The translations under genes and the position numbers were made by a program. Of a stretch of DNA of 64,000 nt, positions 1 through 10,559 are shown piece after piece; within the stretch, counting starts at the first letter, position 1; each line of letters begins with the position of its first letter. This DNA comes from Paracyclopina nana (lineage: Eukaryota; Arthropoda; Copepoda; Cyclopoida; Cyclopettidae): assembly GCA_019096065.1 (NCBI GenBank), contig JAGUCH010000004.1, positions 3,472,001 to 3,536,000 on the forward strand. Direction: 5' to 3'. The notes below the pieces were generated by a model, which was not told where the DNA came from, did not search any database, and worked only from the letters and a program-made list of their open reading frames with translations.

Positions 1-2
1 AT

Positions 3-2396
3 GAGGATGTCCGTCAACGCAATGAAAAAGCAATTCGCAAGTCTTTGAAAAGGAAACTTGAGGAGTTGGGTACTATAGATCCAAACGATACGACACCAGA
101 ATTCAGCGATGACGAAATCAACGCCGAGAATGTGCAAGCATCGAATGGCCAAGAACTCACTGAGCCGAGTCCATTTTTCGATGAGTTGCCTCAAATTGTG
201 AAAAGAAGAAGGCTTGAAAGTGAGTCGGAAGTTGTTGGCAGCCTTACTTTGGATGAGCCTCAAAGTGAAAACAACGAAACCGTAGATGTGTTGGCTGACA
301 TTAGCTTTGAAAGTAACAGCTCACTTCAATCTCAATTATTCGATCCTCGAAGACCAGTAATGGTCAATGGTGCCAGCTTGGATTTTGATGCGAATACTGA
401 GCGCTACAGAGAGGAGCTAAGAAACAACGACACTGAAAGTCAATCCAATGGTGAAGAAGAAGATGAGTTCTATGATTGTCAATCAGAAGTTGGTGAAGAG
501 AGTCAACGTATAGAGGATCCTAGGGAGGACAATGCAATTTTGATGCATGGAACAACCTTAAAGGATTTCCGTGATGCATTGGTCGAAGAGGAAGAGCTGG
601 AAAGTCAGAAAGATCGCAATTTCGCATTATATGCTCGCTTTTTCTACTTGACGTCCCTTCTGGCTGTTACGGATCGTGCAGCGAAAGTCTTTTGGAATTT
701 TGCAAGAGCCATGACTGACAGGAAACTTCTCTCATTCAAAGCGATAAAGAAAAGATTTGAAAAGAAAATACCAAAAGTGACTATGACTTATGAGTTTTTT
801 GATACCGTGGAGAAGAAGATAATGCATCATAATGGAAAGTCCTTTCCAAGGAAGAAATATCCCAGGCCGAGATACCTTCTATTGTCAGAGTGGTCAACTG
901 TTTCACTAGTGGAACTGTTCGAGTTCTTCAAGAGTGTACATCCACCAGGTTACAAATGCGAGTGGCATGGAAAGAAATATGTTGACTTATTCTTGGACGG
1001 AGTGCCGCTTTGCAAATCGTCTGATGCATCCATGAATGTGCTATGTGTTCGTTGTAATCCATGCCGCAAAGTATGGCCGCTAGCAGTGCACGTTTACAGA
1101 AAAGGCCACAGTACTGATATCGTTGATCTGACTTCTGATGTGCTTCAGCAATGTTACGACAATAACTTTATTGTCCGCAAATTTATCGGAGATAGCCCCA
1201 TGCGCGCACGAATGAAGTGTTTAAAGCAGCACAACGGCTATGGAAGCTGCGAAATGTGCAAGGTCCATGGAGAATGGCTCAAGGACTTCAACAAGATGGC
1301 CTTTCCCGCTGACACTATGCACTCTGAGAAGCGGACTCATGATGAGTGGAAAGCAATTGCCACAAAACTCAGCGCCAATCCAAGATCGGTCACTAAGGCA
1401 AAGCGCTTTGGAATTAAAGGATACAGTCCACTACTTGACCTCGACTACTTCAACATCATTGATGACTTCGTGCCTGATCCAATGCATAACATATCGTTAG
1501 GTGTTTGCAGGCTATTGCTTCAATGCATTTTGGAAACCAACGGTAAAGGCGTGACGTCATCTAGAGGAGTTTCGATTGCAAAAAAGTTTGACGAGAAATG
1601 GGTTAACTTAGACATTCCGAGAGAGTTCCCTAGGAGGCCAAGATCAATCAAGGACAATTTTGTCCACTTGAAAGCCTCAGAATTAATCGCCATTGTGTGC
1701 TGCGGCTTTACTTTGATGGGTGATGCACTACTGTCTTGGCCAAGTGGGCTTAGGAAGACATGGTACAGGTTCTCTTGGATTGTGCACGCTGCATTGATGC
1801 CCGACATTGTCTTCAACAAGATTATGGATGATGGGAAGGCAACCAGAAGCCAACTCAGGTTTTACGAGACTTTCCAGAACACATTTGGAGTCGACAAGTG
1901 CCACTTTAATATTCATACCTTCTCGCATTTGCTCCAAATAAGAAAAATTGGTCCCCTTTCCGACTTCAGTGCGATGCCATTTGAAAGTTTCTTCTCCTAC
2001 TTGAAGAAAATAATCAAACCTTATACTTTAAGTTTTGCGAAACAAGTCTTAGTCAAAACCTTCATCTGCAACATGAACAGACATCCGTGCGGCTACAAAG
2101 TCAGTTTGACAGCGAAAACGAAGAAAAGATGTGTAGACAATCTCATTGGGACTGTAGATGGTCTATTCTACTATGTGCATGACTTTAATGGTGATGTCTT
2201 GGAGTGCACTCAAGTAATGACGCAAGAGTTCTACACGCCTGATTGCCCCGAATTGAATTGGAGTGCCGTTATGGTCAAAGTGGTTGATCACGTTGATGAT
2301 GAAGTCGTTCAAGTTCCTCGAAGCAAAGCAATTTTCAAGGCAGTTATTGCGGATAATGTCATTATCTCCGTCCCAAACGACGTCTATTTCACTTAG
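3..2396 (+). CDS. CACTA/EnSpm-like transposase, 5' end beyond the window
   Basis: A single uninterrupted reading frame runs from the left edge, with no in-frame stop back to base 3, so the true start may lie outside. At least 797 residues are visible. The first ~150 residues are acidic and low complexity. After that comes a transposase-like body: WHGKKYVDLFLDGVPL near residue 325, a Cys-rich CVRCNPC and CEMCK pair, the motif DPMHNISLGV, and near the C-terminus MPFESFFSYLKK. In tnp2-type transposases the equivalents are a D-x-x-H-x-x-x-LGV motif and an F-P-F-E-x-x-L-x-x-LK motif. From the family one infers an RNase-H-like DDE cut-and-paste enzyme. The frame is intact, which suggests recent mobility or domestication. 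I could not identify the CACTA termini. PIF/Harbinger-like origin is a less likely alternative. Confidence 0.72.
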   Translation, partial: EDVRQRNEKAIRKSLKRKLEELGTIDPNDTTPEFSDDEINAENVQASNGQELTEPSPFFDELPQIVKRRRLESESEVVGSLTLDEPQSENNETVDVLADISFESNSSLQSQLFDPRRPVMVNGASLDFDANTERYREELRNNDTESQSNGEEEDEFYDCQSEVGEESQRIEDPREDNAILMHGTTLKDFRDALVEEEELESQKDRNFALYARFFYLTSLLAVTDRAAKVFWNFARAMTDRKLLSFKAIKKRFEKKIPKVTMTYEFFDTVEKKIMHHNGKSFPRKKYPRPRYLLLSEWSTVSLVELFEFFKSVHPPGYKCEWHGKKYVDLFLDGVPLCKSSDASMNVLCVRCNPCRKVWPLAVHVYRKGHSTDIVDLTSDVLQQCYDNNFIVRKFIGDSPMRARMKCLKQHNGYGSCEMCKVHGEWLKDFNKMAFPADTMHSEKRTHDEWKAIATKLSANPRSVTKAKRFGIKGYSPLLDLDYFNIIDDFVPDPMHNISLGVCRLLLQCILETNGKGVTSSRGVSIAKKFDEKWVNLDIPREFPRRPRSIKDNFVHLKASELIAIVCCGFTLMGDALLSWPSGLRKTWYRFSWIVHAALMPDIVFNKIMDDGKATRSQLRFYETFQNTFGVDKCHFNIHTFSHLLQIRKIGPLSDFSAMPFESFFSYLKKIIKPYTLSFAKQVLVKTFICNMNRHPCGYKVSLTAKTKKRCVDNLIGTVDGLFYYVHDFNGDVLECTQVMTQEFYTPDCPELNWSAVMVKVVDHVDDEVVQVPRSKAIFKAVIADNVIISVPNDVYFT

Positions 2397-3299
2397 GAAG
2401 TCAAGTATGATATGTCCATTTTGTGTAGCGTTCCTGTAAAAGTCAAAATTTAAGAAATAAACAATTCCAATTTGCTTTTGAAACATATTTGACATCACAT
2501 ATGAAAATTTCAGGAATTTCATTCTAAACGGCAATTCCTAAATTTTAGCGAAAAAATTACAAGTCCCAACTTTTTCCCGGCTTTGACAAAAGTACTTCCT
2601 AAGAAGTCGCAAAAAAGTCATCGTTTTTTCAAATTTTGCGTGCAACTTTTTTGTGGCTTTGAGAAAGTAATTTCGAGCTACTTCTAAGTAACTATGAAAA
2701 AAGGGGTTTTTTAGAACCCAAAAAAAAGGACTTTTTTTTAACATCTAAACAACTTTGAAATTCAGCTGACGCAAAGTCAAAAAAAAGTTAAAAAAAAGCA
2801 CTTCTGCCCCTATACCAAATTCCGAAAAGGGTTCGCTGGGACGGAAAGCATGATAAATTAATAATGACAACAGTGGTCCGCGGCCAACTACACAATATAC
2901 GTATAGAATTACAATAACAACAAATATTCAATGAAACCATGATTTTTAGTAAAAAAAATGACAGAAATAAATATTGTTCAAGTGACCCTATAATTATAAT
3001 AAAATTTCATTTTTAGATCTTGTATTCAAAGTCTGTTTAACAAAGTTATTGGGAACCTTAAAGTTAATCTTTGATTGATAAACCAAGTGCTTCTGACAAA
3101 AATACATGTAATATTTTTTATCCAAAATAATTTTAAATACCTCACATTGAGATGGGTGCCTTTTACAAGGTCAAGTGCCAAATAATATGGTGCCTTTTCA
3201 AAATGGGCCACATGCATATGTCTAGCTTACGAAAATCACGATTATTTTTTGTAGAATTATTTTTGAACAATGGTCCCCAGCTCATTTACAAACTTTCGG

Positions 3300-4400
3300 T
3301 GACTTTTTGTCCGACCATTCCCAAGACACACCATTACTTTTTGTCCCACCTTAAATTTGGTTCCACCATGAATTTTCAGTGACAATCATTTGTCTCATCA
3401 TGTTTAGTGTCCCACCATGACAATGTGCCCCACCATATCTATTTGTCCCACCATGAATTTTCAGTGACCACCAAATCATTTGTCTCACCATGCTTAGTGT
3501 CTCACCATGACAATGGGCCCCACCATTTCTATTTGTCCCACATTTAATTTGGTGCCACCATAATTTTTCACTGACCATCAAATTATTTGTCTCACCATAT
3601 TTAATGTCTCACCCTGACAATCGACCGTACCATTTCTATTTGTCCCACCTTCAATTTGGTCCCACCCATGTCCCATTTTCAGTGACTTTGTTCCACAAAG
3701 TTATGTGTCTCACCATATTTTGTGTCCCACCATGACAATGGTCCCCACCATTGCTATCTGTCCTACCTTCAATTTGGTCCCACCATGAATTTTCAGCGAC
3801 TTTGTTGCACCAAATTATTTGTCTCACCATATTTTGTGTAGGTGGGACAAAAAAGCAAGGTGAAATCCTGGTGGGTCCAAATTTTTGGTGAGACACTAAG
3901 TAAGTCGGGACATTAAGTCCAGGAGAAATCATGCAAATTTCACAAGTTCATGGGTGGGCAAAAATTCTTATTGAGACAAAAAGTATTGGTGGAATTATAG
4001 GTGGGGCACAAAGTAAGGTGGGACAAAAAATCATGGTCGGGCAAACATTCATGATGGGACAAAAATTCAAGGTGAGACATTCAAAAAAAGGTAGGATGAA
4101 ATATCATGATGCACAAAGCAAGGAGGGACAAAACAATCAAGTTAAAATCATGGTGGGACACAAGTACAGGTGGGACAATAAGTCAAGTAGATTTCATACT
4201 GTTAGTAAAAAATTCATGGTCTGACCGGTCTGACAAAATTTCATGGTTAGACATTCAATTAAGGTTAGCAGAAAACTCATGGTGGTACAACATACCATGG
4301 TGGGACGAAAAGTCATTTTGGAACAGAAGTCATAATGGGACAGAAGCCATGGTGGGCCAAATAGTCTTAATGAGACAAAGATTCATTAATCAAGTCACAT
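3300..4400. repeat. Degenerate GTGGGACA-type repeats in two opposed halves
   Basis: From about 3300 to 3838 the plus strand repeatedly reads variants of TTTGTCCCACCAT. From about 3841 to 4400 it reads the complement, variants of ATGGTGGGACAAAA, for example at 3841, 4017 and 4152. The switch of strand occurs once, close to 3838-3842, so the block is an imperfect giant inverted repeat built from a 20-60 bp degenerate unit. Copies differ by several substitutions and spacing is uneven, which argues against a young satellite. It could be the paired ends of a fold-back element. Confidence 0.7.
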
Positions 4401-4973
4401 GCATGTGGCCTCAAAATGTGCCTTTTACCAGTATACCCTCTTTTTTGTTAAGTGCGGTTTTTTTGTGTGTGTTGCGCTGTATTAGTATGCGGTTTTTAGT
4501 ATTTTTCAGTCGCCCAAATTGTGTAGGTCATAGTGCAAATGTTCCAAATGTAAAGGACATTTTGCAACATATGATTTAAATGTGTCGGGACAAAATGATG
4601 CCAAATCAGCTGATACGGACCATACGGTTGAAAGAGGAAAAAGCCACTACTCCTTTCCGAGTTTTGCACCCACATTTAACAAAATTACCCAAAAACTGAC
4701 CGAAATAGCTTTAACTTTAAGTCAAGTATTGCAATCCCAAAGGAATTCATTAATTGTGAATTAGCCTTTTTTTCTTGGGAATAACAAATGGAGTAAGCTT
4801 ACCAATTTATGTTGTCAAACTTTTACAAGCTTTTCTAAATTTGGTTAAAGTTTTTTCAAGCTTTTTGTATATGTAGCACAAGATGAGTCTGGAGTAGACT
4901 GAGTGGGAGGGTGCGTCTGGTGTGCCCACAGTAGTATGATGAATATTGTGACGTAGCATTTAAGATGCGCAGC

Positions 4974-4979
4974 TTTATT
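4974..4979 (-). terminator. Poly(A) signal of MED6
   Basis: AATAAA on the minus strand, 17 bp after the MED6 stop codon. It is the only canonical hexamer in the near downstream region. Confidence 0.6.
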
Positions 4980-4995
4980 GGTACGTAAGACAATA

Positions 4996-5901
4996 TCATG
5001 AAAGTTTCATTTTTTTAGATTGATCCATTCCAGAAGGAGGTCGACTGGAACCACTTGGGTTTTCACGTTTGATGCCTCTATTATTAAGAGAGCCATCTTG
5101 ACCTTCGCCCATACCTTTTTCTGTCTTAATGTCTTTTTCAGACTTTATTTCATCCCCTGCATTGCTCTTGTTGTCGCCGCTTGGAGTTGGTACGGGAACT
5201 GTTCGTTTGATTTGAGGTGGGGGGAATTTGTCAGTGAGCAATTGTAGCAAGGCGTCCACTTGCACTCTTTGAAATACAGAGCTTGGCTCATCTTTGGTAG
5301 CGTCTGCCTCCTTCCTTTTCTTCTTCTTCTTCTTTTCAGCATCACTATTGCTGCTATCACTTGGAGGCAATATCCTTTTGGCTCCATATGGAGCATTGTT
5401 GGAGTTTTGCTGGAAGTCCCACCAATAGCCCTTGGTGGGGTGATATTTGGCGTAGCTTCTGGCCTCTTCGAAGGCCCCTTGGAGATGGCTAACAGCAGAC
5501 AAGAGCCTCGAATTGACAACGGAGCAGAGGTCCGGCGCTTGGTAAATCGTGCCAGCAACGATGTAATAGTCGGAAATTGGCGTAACCTGCGCGGGCGAAT
5601 GCCTCTGCTGTTTTCTGATCACGTATAAGATGGGCTCTTGAACATAGAGCAAGCAGTACTCGACGCCTGTCATGTTGGACAATTGGTCCAACGAGGCCCT
5701 TTGCATTTTGAGTAGCTCGTTGTTGCTCTGGGGATCGTAAAAGGGATTTCTACGGTCAGAGAAATACTCCATGACGTTGTTCGCGTTGAGTATGGGCACC
5801 CAAGACGAGTCCACCCACGAAATGGTCAGCTTGTTATCCGTTTGGAGCTTGTTTGTGTCCAGCATTGAGGCCAGAGGCCCGCCCATACTTCCCATCATCA
5901 T
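4996..5901 (-). CDS. MED6: Mediator complex subunit 6
   Basis: Single-exon gene of 301 residues. MED6 is a head-module subunit of Mediator, the nuclear coactivator that links transcription factors to RNA polymerase II. The N-terminal ~150 residues carry the Med6 domain, recognisable by [27 protein letters not shown] and [17 protein letters not shown], followed by [15 protein letters not shown]. The C-terminal half is a low-complexity Lys/Glu-rich tail with an eight-residue KKKKKKRK run that may act in nuclear import. Two further ATGs follow the first immediately (ATGATGATG), so the exact start is uncertain by a few codons. A hAT element sits 42 bp upstream of the start. Confidence 0.96.
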   Translation of the reverse strand: MMMGSMGGPLASMLDTNKLQTDNKLTISWVDSSWVPILNANNVMEYFSDRRNPFYDPQSNNELLKMQRASLDQLSNMTGVEYCLLYVQEPILYVIRKQQRHSPAQVTPISDYYIVAGTIYQAPDLCSVVNSRLLSAVSHLQGAFEEARSYAKYHPTKGYWWDFQQNSNNAPYGAKRILPPSDSSNSDAEKKKKKKRKEADATKDEPSSVFQRVQVDALLQLLTDKFPPPQIKRTVPVPTPSGDNKSNAGDEIKSEKDIKTEKGMGEGQDGSLNNRGIKRENPSGSSRPPSGMDQSKKMKLS

Positions 5902-5935
5902 TTTCGCGAGATATCTTTGCTTAAAAATCTTCTAA

Positions 5936-5943
5936 CTTTGTTT
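5936..5943 (+). repeat. Left target-site duplication of hAT element (8 bp)
   Basis: CTTTGTTT directly abuts the left terminal inverted repeat and recurs exactly at 6721-6728 beyond the right one. Eight-base duplications are the hallmark of hAT transposition. Confidence 0.85.
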
Positions 5944-6720
5944 TAGTGATGGAACGAGTTTCAGCTTGGCTTGAAAGCTTGAAGCTAAAACCCAGCTTGA
6001 GCTACATAAGCAAAAAGCTTGGGATCGCTCGAACCAAATTTTGAAAAGCTTGAAAAAGCTTGAACCCAAAAAATGCAAAGCTTGAAAAAGCTTGACACCA
6101 AAAATTTCAAAACTTTATCCATTTTTAATCAAAACAAAAAAGGGCGGATTTCAAAATTAGCAAATACTTGAGGGAGTGAAGTACTTAATCAAAGTTAAAG
6201 CTAGTTCTATCATTATTTGCGCTTTTTGGGTAATTTTGTCAAATCTGGTGACTAATCGCCATTTTTTATGTCAAAATACTAAAAAAGTGACAAGCTTGAA
6301 AAAAGCTTGAAATGTGAAATTTTGAGCTTGAAAAAGCTTGATTATAATTTTCAAAAGCTTCCCAACCAGAAATTTTTCCAAGTTTTCTGAAAGTTATTGT
6401 AACGTGTCAGCACTCCTTCGTTTTACCCAGGTTGAGTTTATGTCGTTATGTAACATTAACTTCCATACCACCTATGTAAAAAAATTGAGAAAAATCGAAT
6501 GTGTCACAGAAAATTTGTTTTTTTGATTTTACCTAGGTGTCAAGGCAATTAATGTTACATAATGACTTGAACTCTATGTTGATAAAACGTACAAGTTTCA
6601 CTGAGGGTTTTTTTGCCGTATGAGGGCTCAGAATTTCTGGTTGGGTTGGGATCGCTCGAACACATTTCTAAAAGCTTGAAGCTTGATCAAGCTGAAAATT
6701 TCCGGCTCGTTCCATCACTA
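5944..6720. mobile_element. Non-autonomous hAT element (MITE-like), 777 bp
   Basis: The ends are perfect 15-bp inverted repeats, TAGTGATGGAACGAG at 5944-5958 and its complement at 6706-6720. Immediate flanks are an identical 8-bp duplication, CTTTGTTT. Both the YA-G-G-type terminus and the 8-bp duplication fit the hAT superfamily. The interior has no transposase frame and is packed with AAGCTTGA-type repeats. A direct repeat, TTGGGATCGCTCGAAC, occurs at 6019-6034 and 6646-6661. A second, unrelated hairpin lies inside it. The insertion is 42 bp upstream of the MED6 start codon, so it either lies in the MED6 5' UTR or has displaced the promoter. Confidence 0.88.
6434..6574. repeat. Hairpin nested in the hAT element
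   Basis: Bases 6434-6459 pair with 6549-6574 with four mismatches in 26 positions. An inner segment pair around 6478-6490 and 6525-6537 extends the stem, leaving a loop of roughly 35 bases. The stem sequence is unrelated to the surrounding AAGCTTGA repeats, suggesting a small palindromic element inserted into the hAT element, or part of its parent. Confidence 0.65.
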
Positions 6721-6728
6721 CTTTGTTT
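6721..6728 (+). repeat. Right target-site duplication of hAT element (8 bp)
   Basis: CTTTGTTT, identical to the copy at 5936-5943. Sequence beyond it (from 6729) is the former continuation of the MED6 upstream region. Confidence 0.85.
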
Positions 6729-6945
6729 ACGTGTTCTCGGCTTCTCGCTCACCACCGAGTTGCTAGTTCCATTTTACCGGAAAATAAACTCACACCAAAG
6801 ATTGTCAAAAACGCCACAATAATAATAAGAGTGACAGTCTATTACTTTAATAACTGAAATAGTGTATTTCATGAACGTAGAGCTATTCAAAAAAGTTATT
6901 CTTGCATTAATGCATAAATCACAAGTGCGCAGTTTCACGATTGGT

Positions 6946-8726
6946 TCAATTTCTCAACCGCTGACAACAGAATCTGGTCTCGCACTCCAAATTATTACAA
7001 CCATTGGCCGAGTCTTGATAAGGGCCATCTTCTATGTCGTTGCAGTAGGCCAATTTCTCGGGCTTCAGCCTTGGACACTGCTGAACAAAGAGAGACAATG
7101 TTTCACCGTCAACCTTGTAGCAGCCACTGAGGTCAAGATCCTTCAGTGACAAACTATGCACGGACAGGAAGGGCAAACATGCAGACGTGAGACTTCTGCA
7201 ACCAGAGAGAATCAACCTCTTCAGCTTAGATCGAGTGGCGGGACGTTTCTTGTTATGGGCGTAACATCGGCTTAGATAGAGGAACAAGTTGTCACCGATC
7301 CTAGAGCAACCGCTCAAGTTAAGCTCCTCGAGTTTTGTCAGCGCACCATAAGTTGAGAGCTCGTTGAAAGCCTCTGAAGTTATGAGCGTGTAGGAGAGAT
7401 TGACGCATCTAACATTGGGCACTTGCCTCAGAAACAATTTTGCCATTTCATCAGTTAGCGATTGGCTAGCTGATAGCAGCAGTGTTGAAACACTTGAGCC
7501 AACCTTTGGTAGGAGGAATAGGCCAATCCCTGCGTAAATCCTCTCATCCTCCTCTTTGATGGCTGCAAGTTCTTTGATAGCATCTGACACACCGTTCAGA
7601 TTTTCAGATAACTCGTTGCAGTCATCCGATAGCAATGACTCAACAGATGAAGCTAGCGACGAGGAAGCAGATGGCAAGTCAGCAAAACAAACGAGGTCAT
7701 CATCGTTGGCTTCTTGACGATCGAATGACCATTGACCTCGGGCCCATTGAGTAGGATAGAGGGCACGCCAAAATACTGCCGTGTACACTATTGCTCTCCA
7801 ACGTCGGTTGACAGCTCCACAAGCTAGAAGAGATTTTGGGCCCAAGTGGCTGAAAATGTGAACGATCACTTCCTCCGGTAAATCGTCGATTCCGCATCGC
7901 AGCTGGCCGTCTTTTTCAGTTAGCTTGCTTTTCTTGGCTGCAGCTTCGCCATCAGCTTTTGATACGATGGTAGAGCAACATGCAGTATCTTCGCCAGACA
8001 GTTTGCGGGCTTTTGCTTCCTTCTGCTCATTGACTTCTTGACAATAGCTCTTTTTGAATCGAAGGTCCTCCATAGTAAATCCCAGATCGCTTGAATTGTC
8101 GTCTTGAGGCCTCTTCCTTTTAAGAGCCTTGAGGGACTTTTCAGTCTTGACTTTTTCTCTGAAGAACGTATGCTGCTTTTCAACCGTGTCTTTCATATCC
8201 TTGAGCTCTTTAGAGTCAAAGTTTTCCAGGAGAAGTGGCTGGAAAACAGCCTCCTCTTCGGCCATATGATGCAGGAATTCGCTCAAAAAGCTCTTGATCT
8301 CCTTCTGCAACCTTCGGCCATACTTGACTCTCTCCCTCTGAGTGTCAGCCTCGTACACCTTCTCCACTAGGGCAATCACTCTCAATAGCTTAGAATCCTC
8401 ATGGCAATTGCAGACGAGCTCGTTATATACCTATGAACAAGATAGCATTGATACACGGTGGCAGGTGTCACTGCAGTCACCATTTATTGTACCTGCCGAG
8501 AATGAAGCCTTTGTTTGAGACGGTCCATAATGAAATGGTTCTCGATGTACTCGTGCGTCTTGAGCTCCCACATGGCCTCGTATATGGCTTGAAGACACGG
8601 CTCCAGGTCATGCACATCAGACACTTTGGCAGCCTCGGTGAGAGGCCACGAGACCAACTCTTTCATCCGATTGTGGGGATCGGTGAAGAGATTCACGGAG
8701 GCCTCTTCTTCGTCTTTTTGATCCAT
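6946..8726 (-). CDS. FBXL5: F-box/LRR protein 5, iron-sensing SCF subunit
   Basis: Exons 8726-8493 and 8430-6946 give 572 residues, with one 62-bp intron. FBXL5 is the substrate receptor of an SCF ubiquitin ligase that targets iron regulatory protein when iron and oxygen are sufficient. Residues 1-175 form the hemerythrin-like domain: FTDPHNRMK near 15, the HEYIENHFI helix, and HHMAEEEAVFQPLL carry the His/Glu iron ligands. The F-box spans about 261-305 (DLPEEVIVHIFSHLG). Leucine-rich repeats fill about 410-530. The C-terminal tail keeps Cys541, Cys556, Cys566 and Cys567, matching the four cysteines that hold the [2Fe-2S] cluster in the human protein, plus Cys561. It is shorter than the human protein (691) because of a shorter linker between LRRs. 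Confidence 0.95.
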
Positions 8727-9280
8727 GACACCAGCAAATATCGATTACACAAGGCCTACGGCTAACAGGCACAAAATCTGCAACATTTTTTCCTTCTTGT
8801 AATGAAAAACTGGTCGAAAAAAAACCCACGTCAATATTCTTCAGCCTACTCATCTGAAGCGATCTTGTCTCCGTTGATTACAACTTTTAGTGTTGCAATT
8901 TGGCGCAATTTTTAAGAGACTAAACGAAGCATCGATGAATTGATGCCCTAAACCACCTGTTTTCGCGACATTTTATTTTAATCTTGCAGTTATTGCCCCT
9001 AATCAAGTTGCTCGCATTGTACAAAACCGAGAGGAGTTTTTTGAGCTCAAACCCAGCTCAAACCTATTTTAAATAGATGGATATCAGCAAGAAAGCAGCA
9101 TTCAACAACTTTTCTGTCTTTTTCTTTGAAGCAGGCCTTAAAATATGAAATTCTAGATTTGATATCATTGTTGGAAGAAAAAAGTTAAATTTTGTGTTTT
9201 GTGCAAAATTGTTTGCTTGTGTCTAAATCGAGCCGATTGTGAACAAAATTTCAAGCAACAAAAACATTAGCGTAAATAGC
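8727..9280. promoter_or_regulatory. Divergent promoter region of FBXL5 and POLR3D
   Basis: The 554 bp between the two start codons must hold both promoters. AT-rich; I see no convincing TATA box and no coding sequence. The POLR3D frame stays open upstream to 9239 but only through a GTG, so the 9281 ATG is the better start. Confidence 0.5.
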
Positions 9281-10435
9281 ATGAGTGGTGGACGACTACC
9301 CTCCTTTCGAGGGCCTCGGGACCTGACCCTTGGGGCTGGAGGCCGCTCCAACACGAGTCTCCGAGGAGGTCGTGCGTTGCCCTCTCTTGCAAAGGGCAAA
9401 CTTGGCGATGCGGACAAAAAGCCAAAGTTCGTGCCAAATCTCAACGTGCAGAGGAAAGAGGCAAAAGCTAGCTCAGACAAACCGGCTGATGCAACTGCCT
9501 CCTCATCGTCTACTGGGGGCTGGAAAAAAGGCCCCAAAGCCAATGGAAAGGGATTCAAGAAGGCTGAACTCATTCAAACTTCGGGCACGGTGTTTGCTGA
9601 AGGTATGGGCAGTGCTGCAGATGCTCGTAGACCGTATGGAGGTCGTAGTGGTGGGGGTGGGGGTGAAAGTAGAGCGACCATAGAAAGGCCCAAAATGAAC
9701 CTCAATGCAAAATACGACAAGGCGGAAGAAGAGAAAAAGTTGAAAGATTTGCTCCGTGATGATTTCATCGATGACTTGAAATCTGGCCATCTTGTGCCCA
9801 TCCAGTTGCCTATGGTTGATACTGGCAAATGCTTCAAAGAAGAACACACATCCACTGTGGTTAAAACAGAGCCCCTGGACCCAGACGAAGTCAAAGGCGC
9901 GGCTGCAAAAATGAAGAGGAACAAAATCCTCGACAGTGATGATGACGAAGATGAAGTGGCTGTGGAGTCCAAGAAGCCAGACTTGGCAAGCATAGCGCGA
10001 AAAGATCCTACTCTGAGTGAACTGATCCACGATCAAAAGGGTGAACTGCTTTTTTTCCAGTTACCTGATCACCTGCCCGGTGTGCCAGACATGGTGAAAA
10101 TGGAAGATGGAAGGTCTTCATTGAAAACTGTCCTGCAGGACTTACCAGAAGGGTACTTGGGCAAGATCCAGGTTAGGAAGTCTGGCAAGGCACAGTTGTG
10201 GATAAGCAACATGGTTTTCGACCTGGACATTGGCACACAAGTGGGCTTCTTGCAAGAGCTTTATTCAATAAGTGATTTACCAGAAGTGCCTAACTCAGAA
10301 GCAAAAGGCAACATGACTAATTTGGGTCGAGTGCGTAATCGCGTCATAGCTTTGCCAGCCATGTCAGAGTTGTTTAGTGTTGCTAATTTCGATGAAGATG
10401 ATTCAAGCTCAGACGAGGACGACGAAGGCTCTTGA
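9281..10435 (+). CDS. POLR3D: RNA polymerase III subunit RPC4
   Basis: Single-exon gene of 384 residues. RPC4 pairs with RPC5 in a TFIIF-like subcomplex that helps RNA polymerase III start, terminate and re-initiate on tRNA and 5S genes. The N-terminal part is Gly/Arg/Lys-rich and disordered. A TVFAEGMG segment resembles the conserved mid-protein motif. The C-terminal ~130 residues hold the conserved region: FFQLPDHLP, then MVFDLDIGTQVGFLQELYSI and GRVRNRVIALPAMSELF. The protein ends in an acidic tail. A poly(A) signal lies 15 bp after the stop. Confidence 0.93.
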   Translation: MSGGRLPSFRGPRDLTLGAGGRSNTSLRGGRALPSLAKGKLGDADKKPKFVPNLNVQRKEAKASSDKPADATASSSSTGGWKKGPKANGKGFKKAELIQTSGTVFAEGMGSAADARRPYGGRSGGGGGESRATIERPKMNLNAKYDKAEEEKKLKDLLRDDFIDDLKSGHLVPIQLPMVDTGKCFKEEHTSTVVKTEPLDPDEVKGAAAKMKRNKILDSDDDEDEVAVESKKPDLASIARKDPTLSELIHDQKGELLFFQLPDHLPGVPDMVKMEDGRSSLKTVLQDLPEGYLGKIQVRKSGKAQLWISNMVFDLDIGTQVGFLQELYSISDLPEVPNSEAKGNMTNLGRVRNRVIALPAMSELFSVANFDEDDSSSDEDDEGS

Positions 10436-10450
10436 ATCGTAGCAGAGAAA

Positions 10451-10456
10451 AATAAA
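10451..10456 (+). terminator. Poly(A) signal of POLR3D
   Basis: AATAAA 15 bp downstream of the POLR3D stop codon. Confidence 0.65.
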
Positions 10457-10559
10457 CTTTATGCTATTATTGCTAAATACGTACATTCTTTCATTCCGTT
10501 TTTATAATAACCTATTTAGTAAAACGGGCAAATTGCTGTAAATTTGTATGAGCTGTGAT

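Larger units (their letters stand above)
2397..4995. other. Gene-free 2.6 kb, repeat-rich
   Basis: Between the transposase stop and the MED6 stop I see no conserved coding sequence. The first ~900 bp are AT-rich and hold homopurine/homopyrimidine tracts, possibly the 3' part of the transposon. From about 3300 to 4400 a degenerate short motif repeats (separate entry). The short open frames here are translations of that repeat. The last ~600 bp before MED6 look like unique AT-rich DNA. Confidence 0.6.

Noticed and set aside
3931-4579. Open frames of 90-160 codons in the GTGGGACA array
   Set aside because: Translations of the degenerate repeat; overlapping frames give similar low-complexity products.
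9239-9280. Upstream extension of POLR3D
   Set aside because: The extension depends on a GTG start; the ATG at 9281 fits eukaryotic initiation.
9503-10036. 177-codon minus-strand frame over POLR3D
   Set aside because: Antisense shadow of the RPC4 coding exon.
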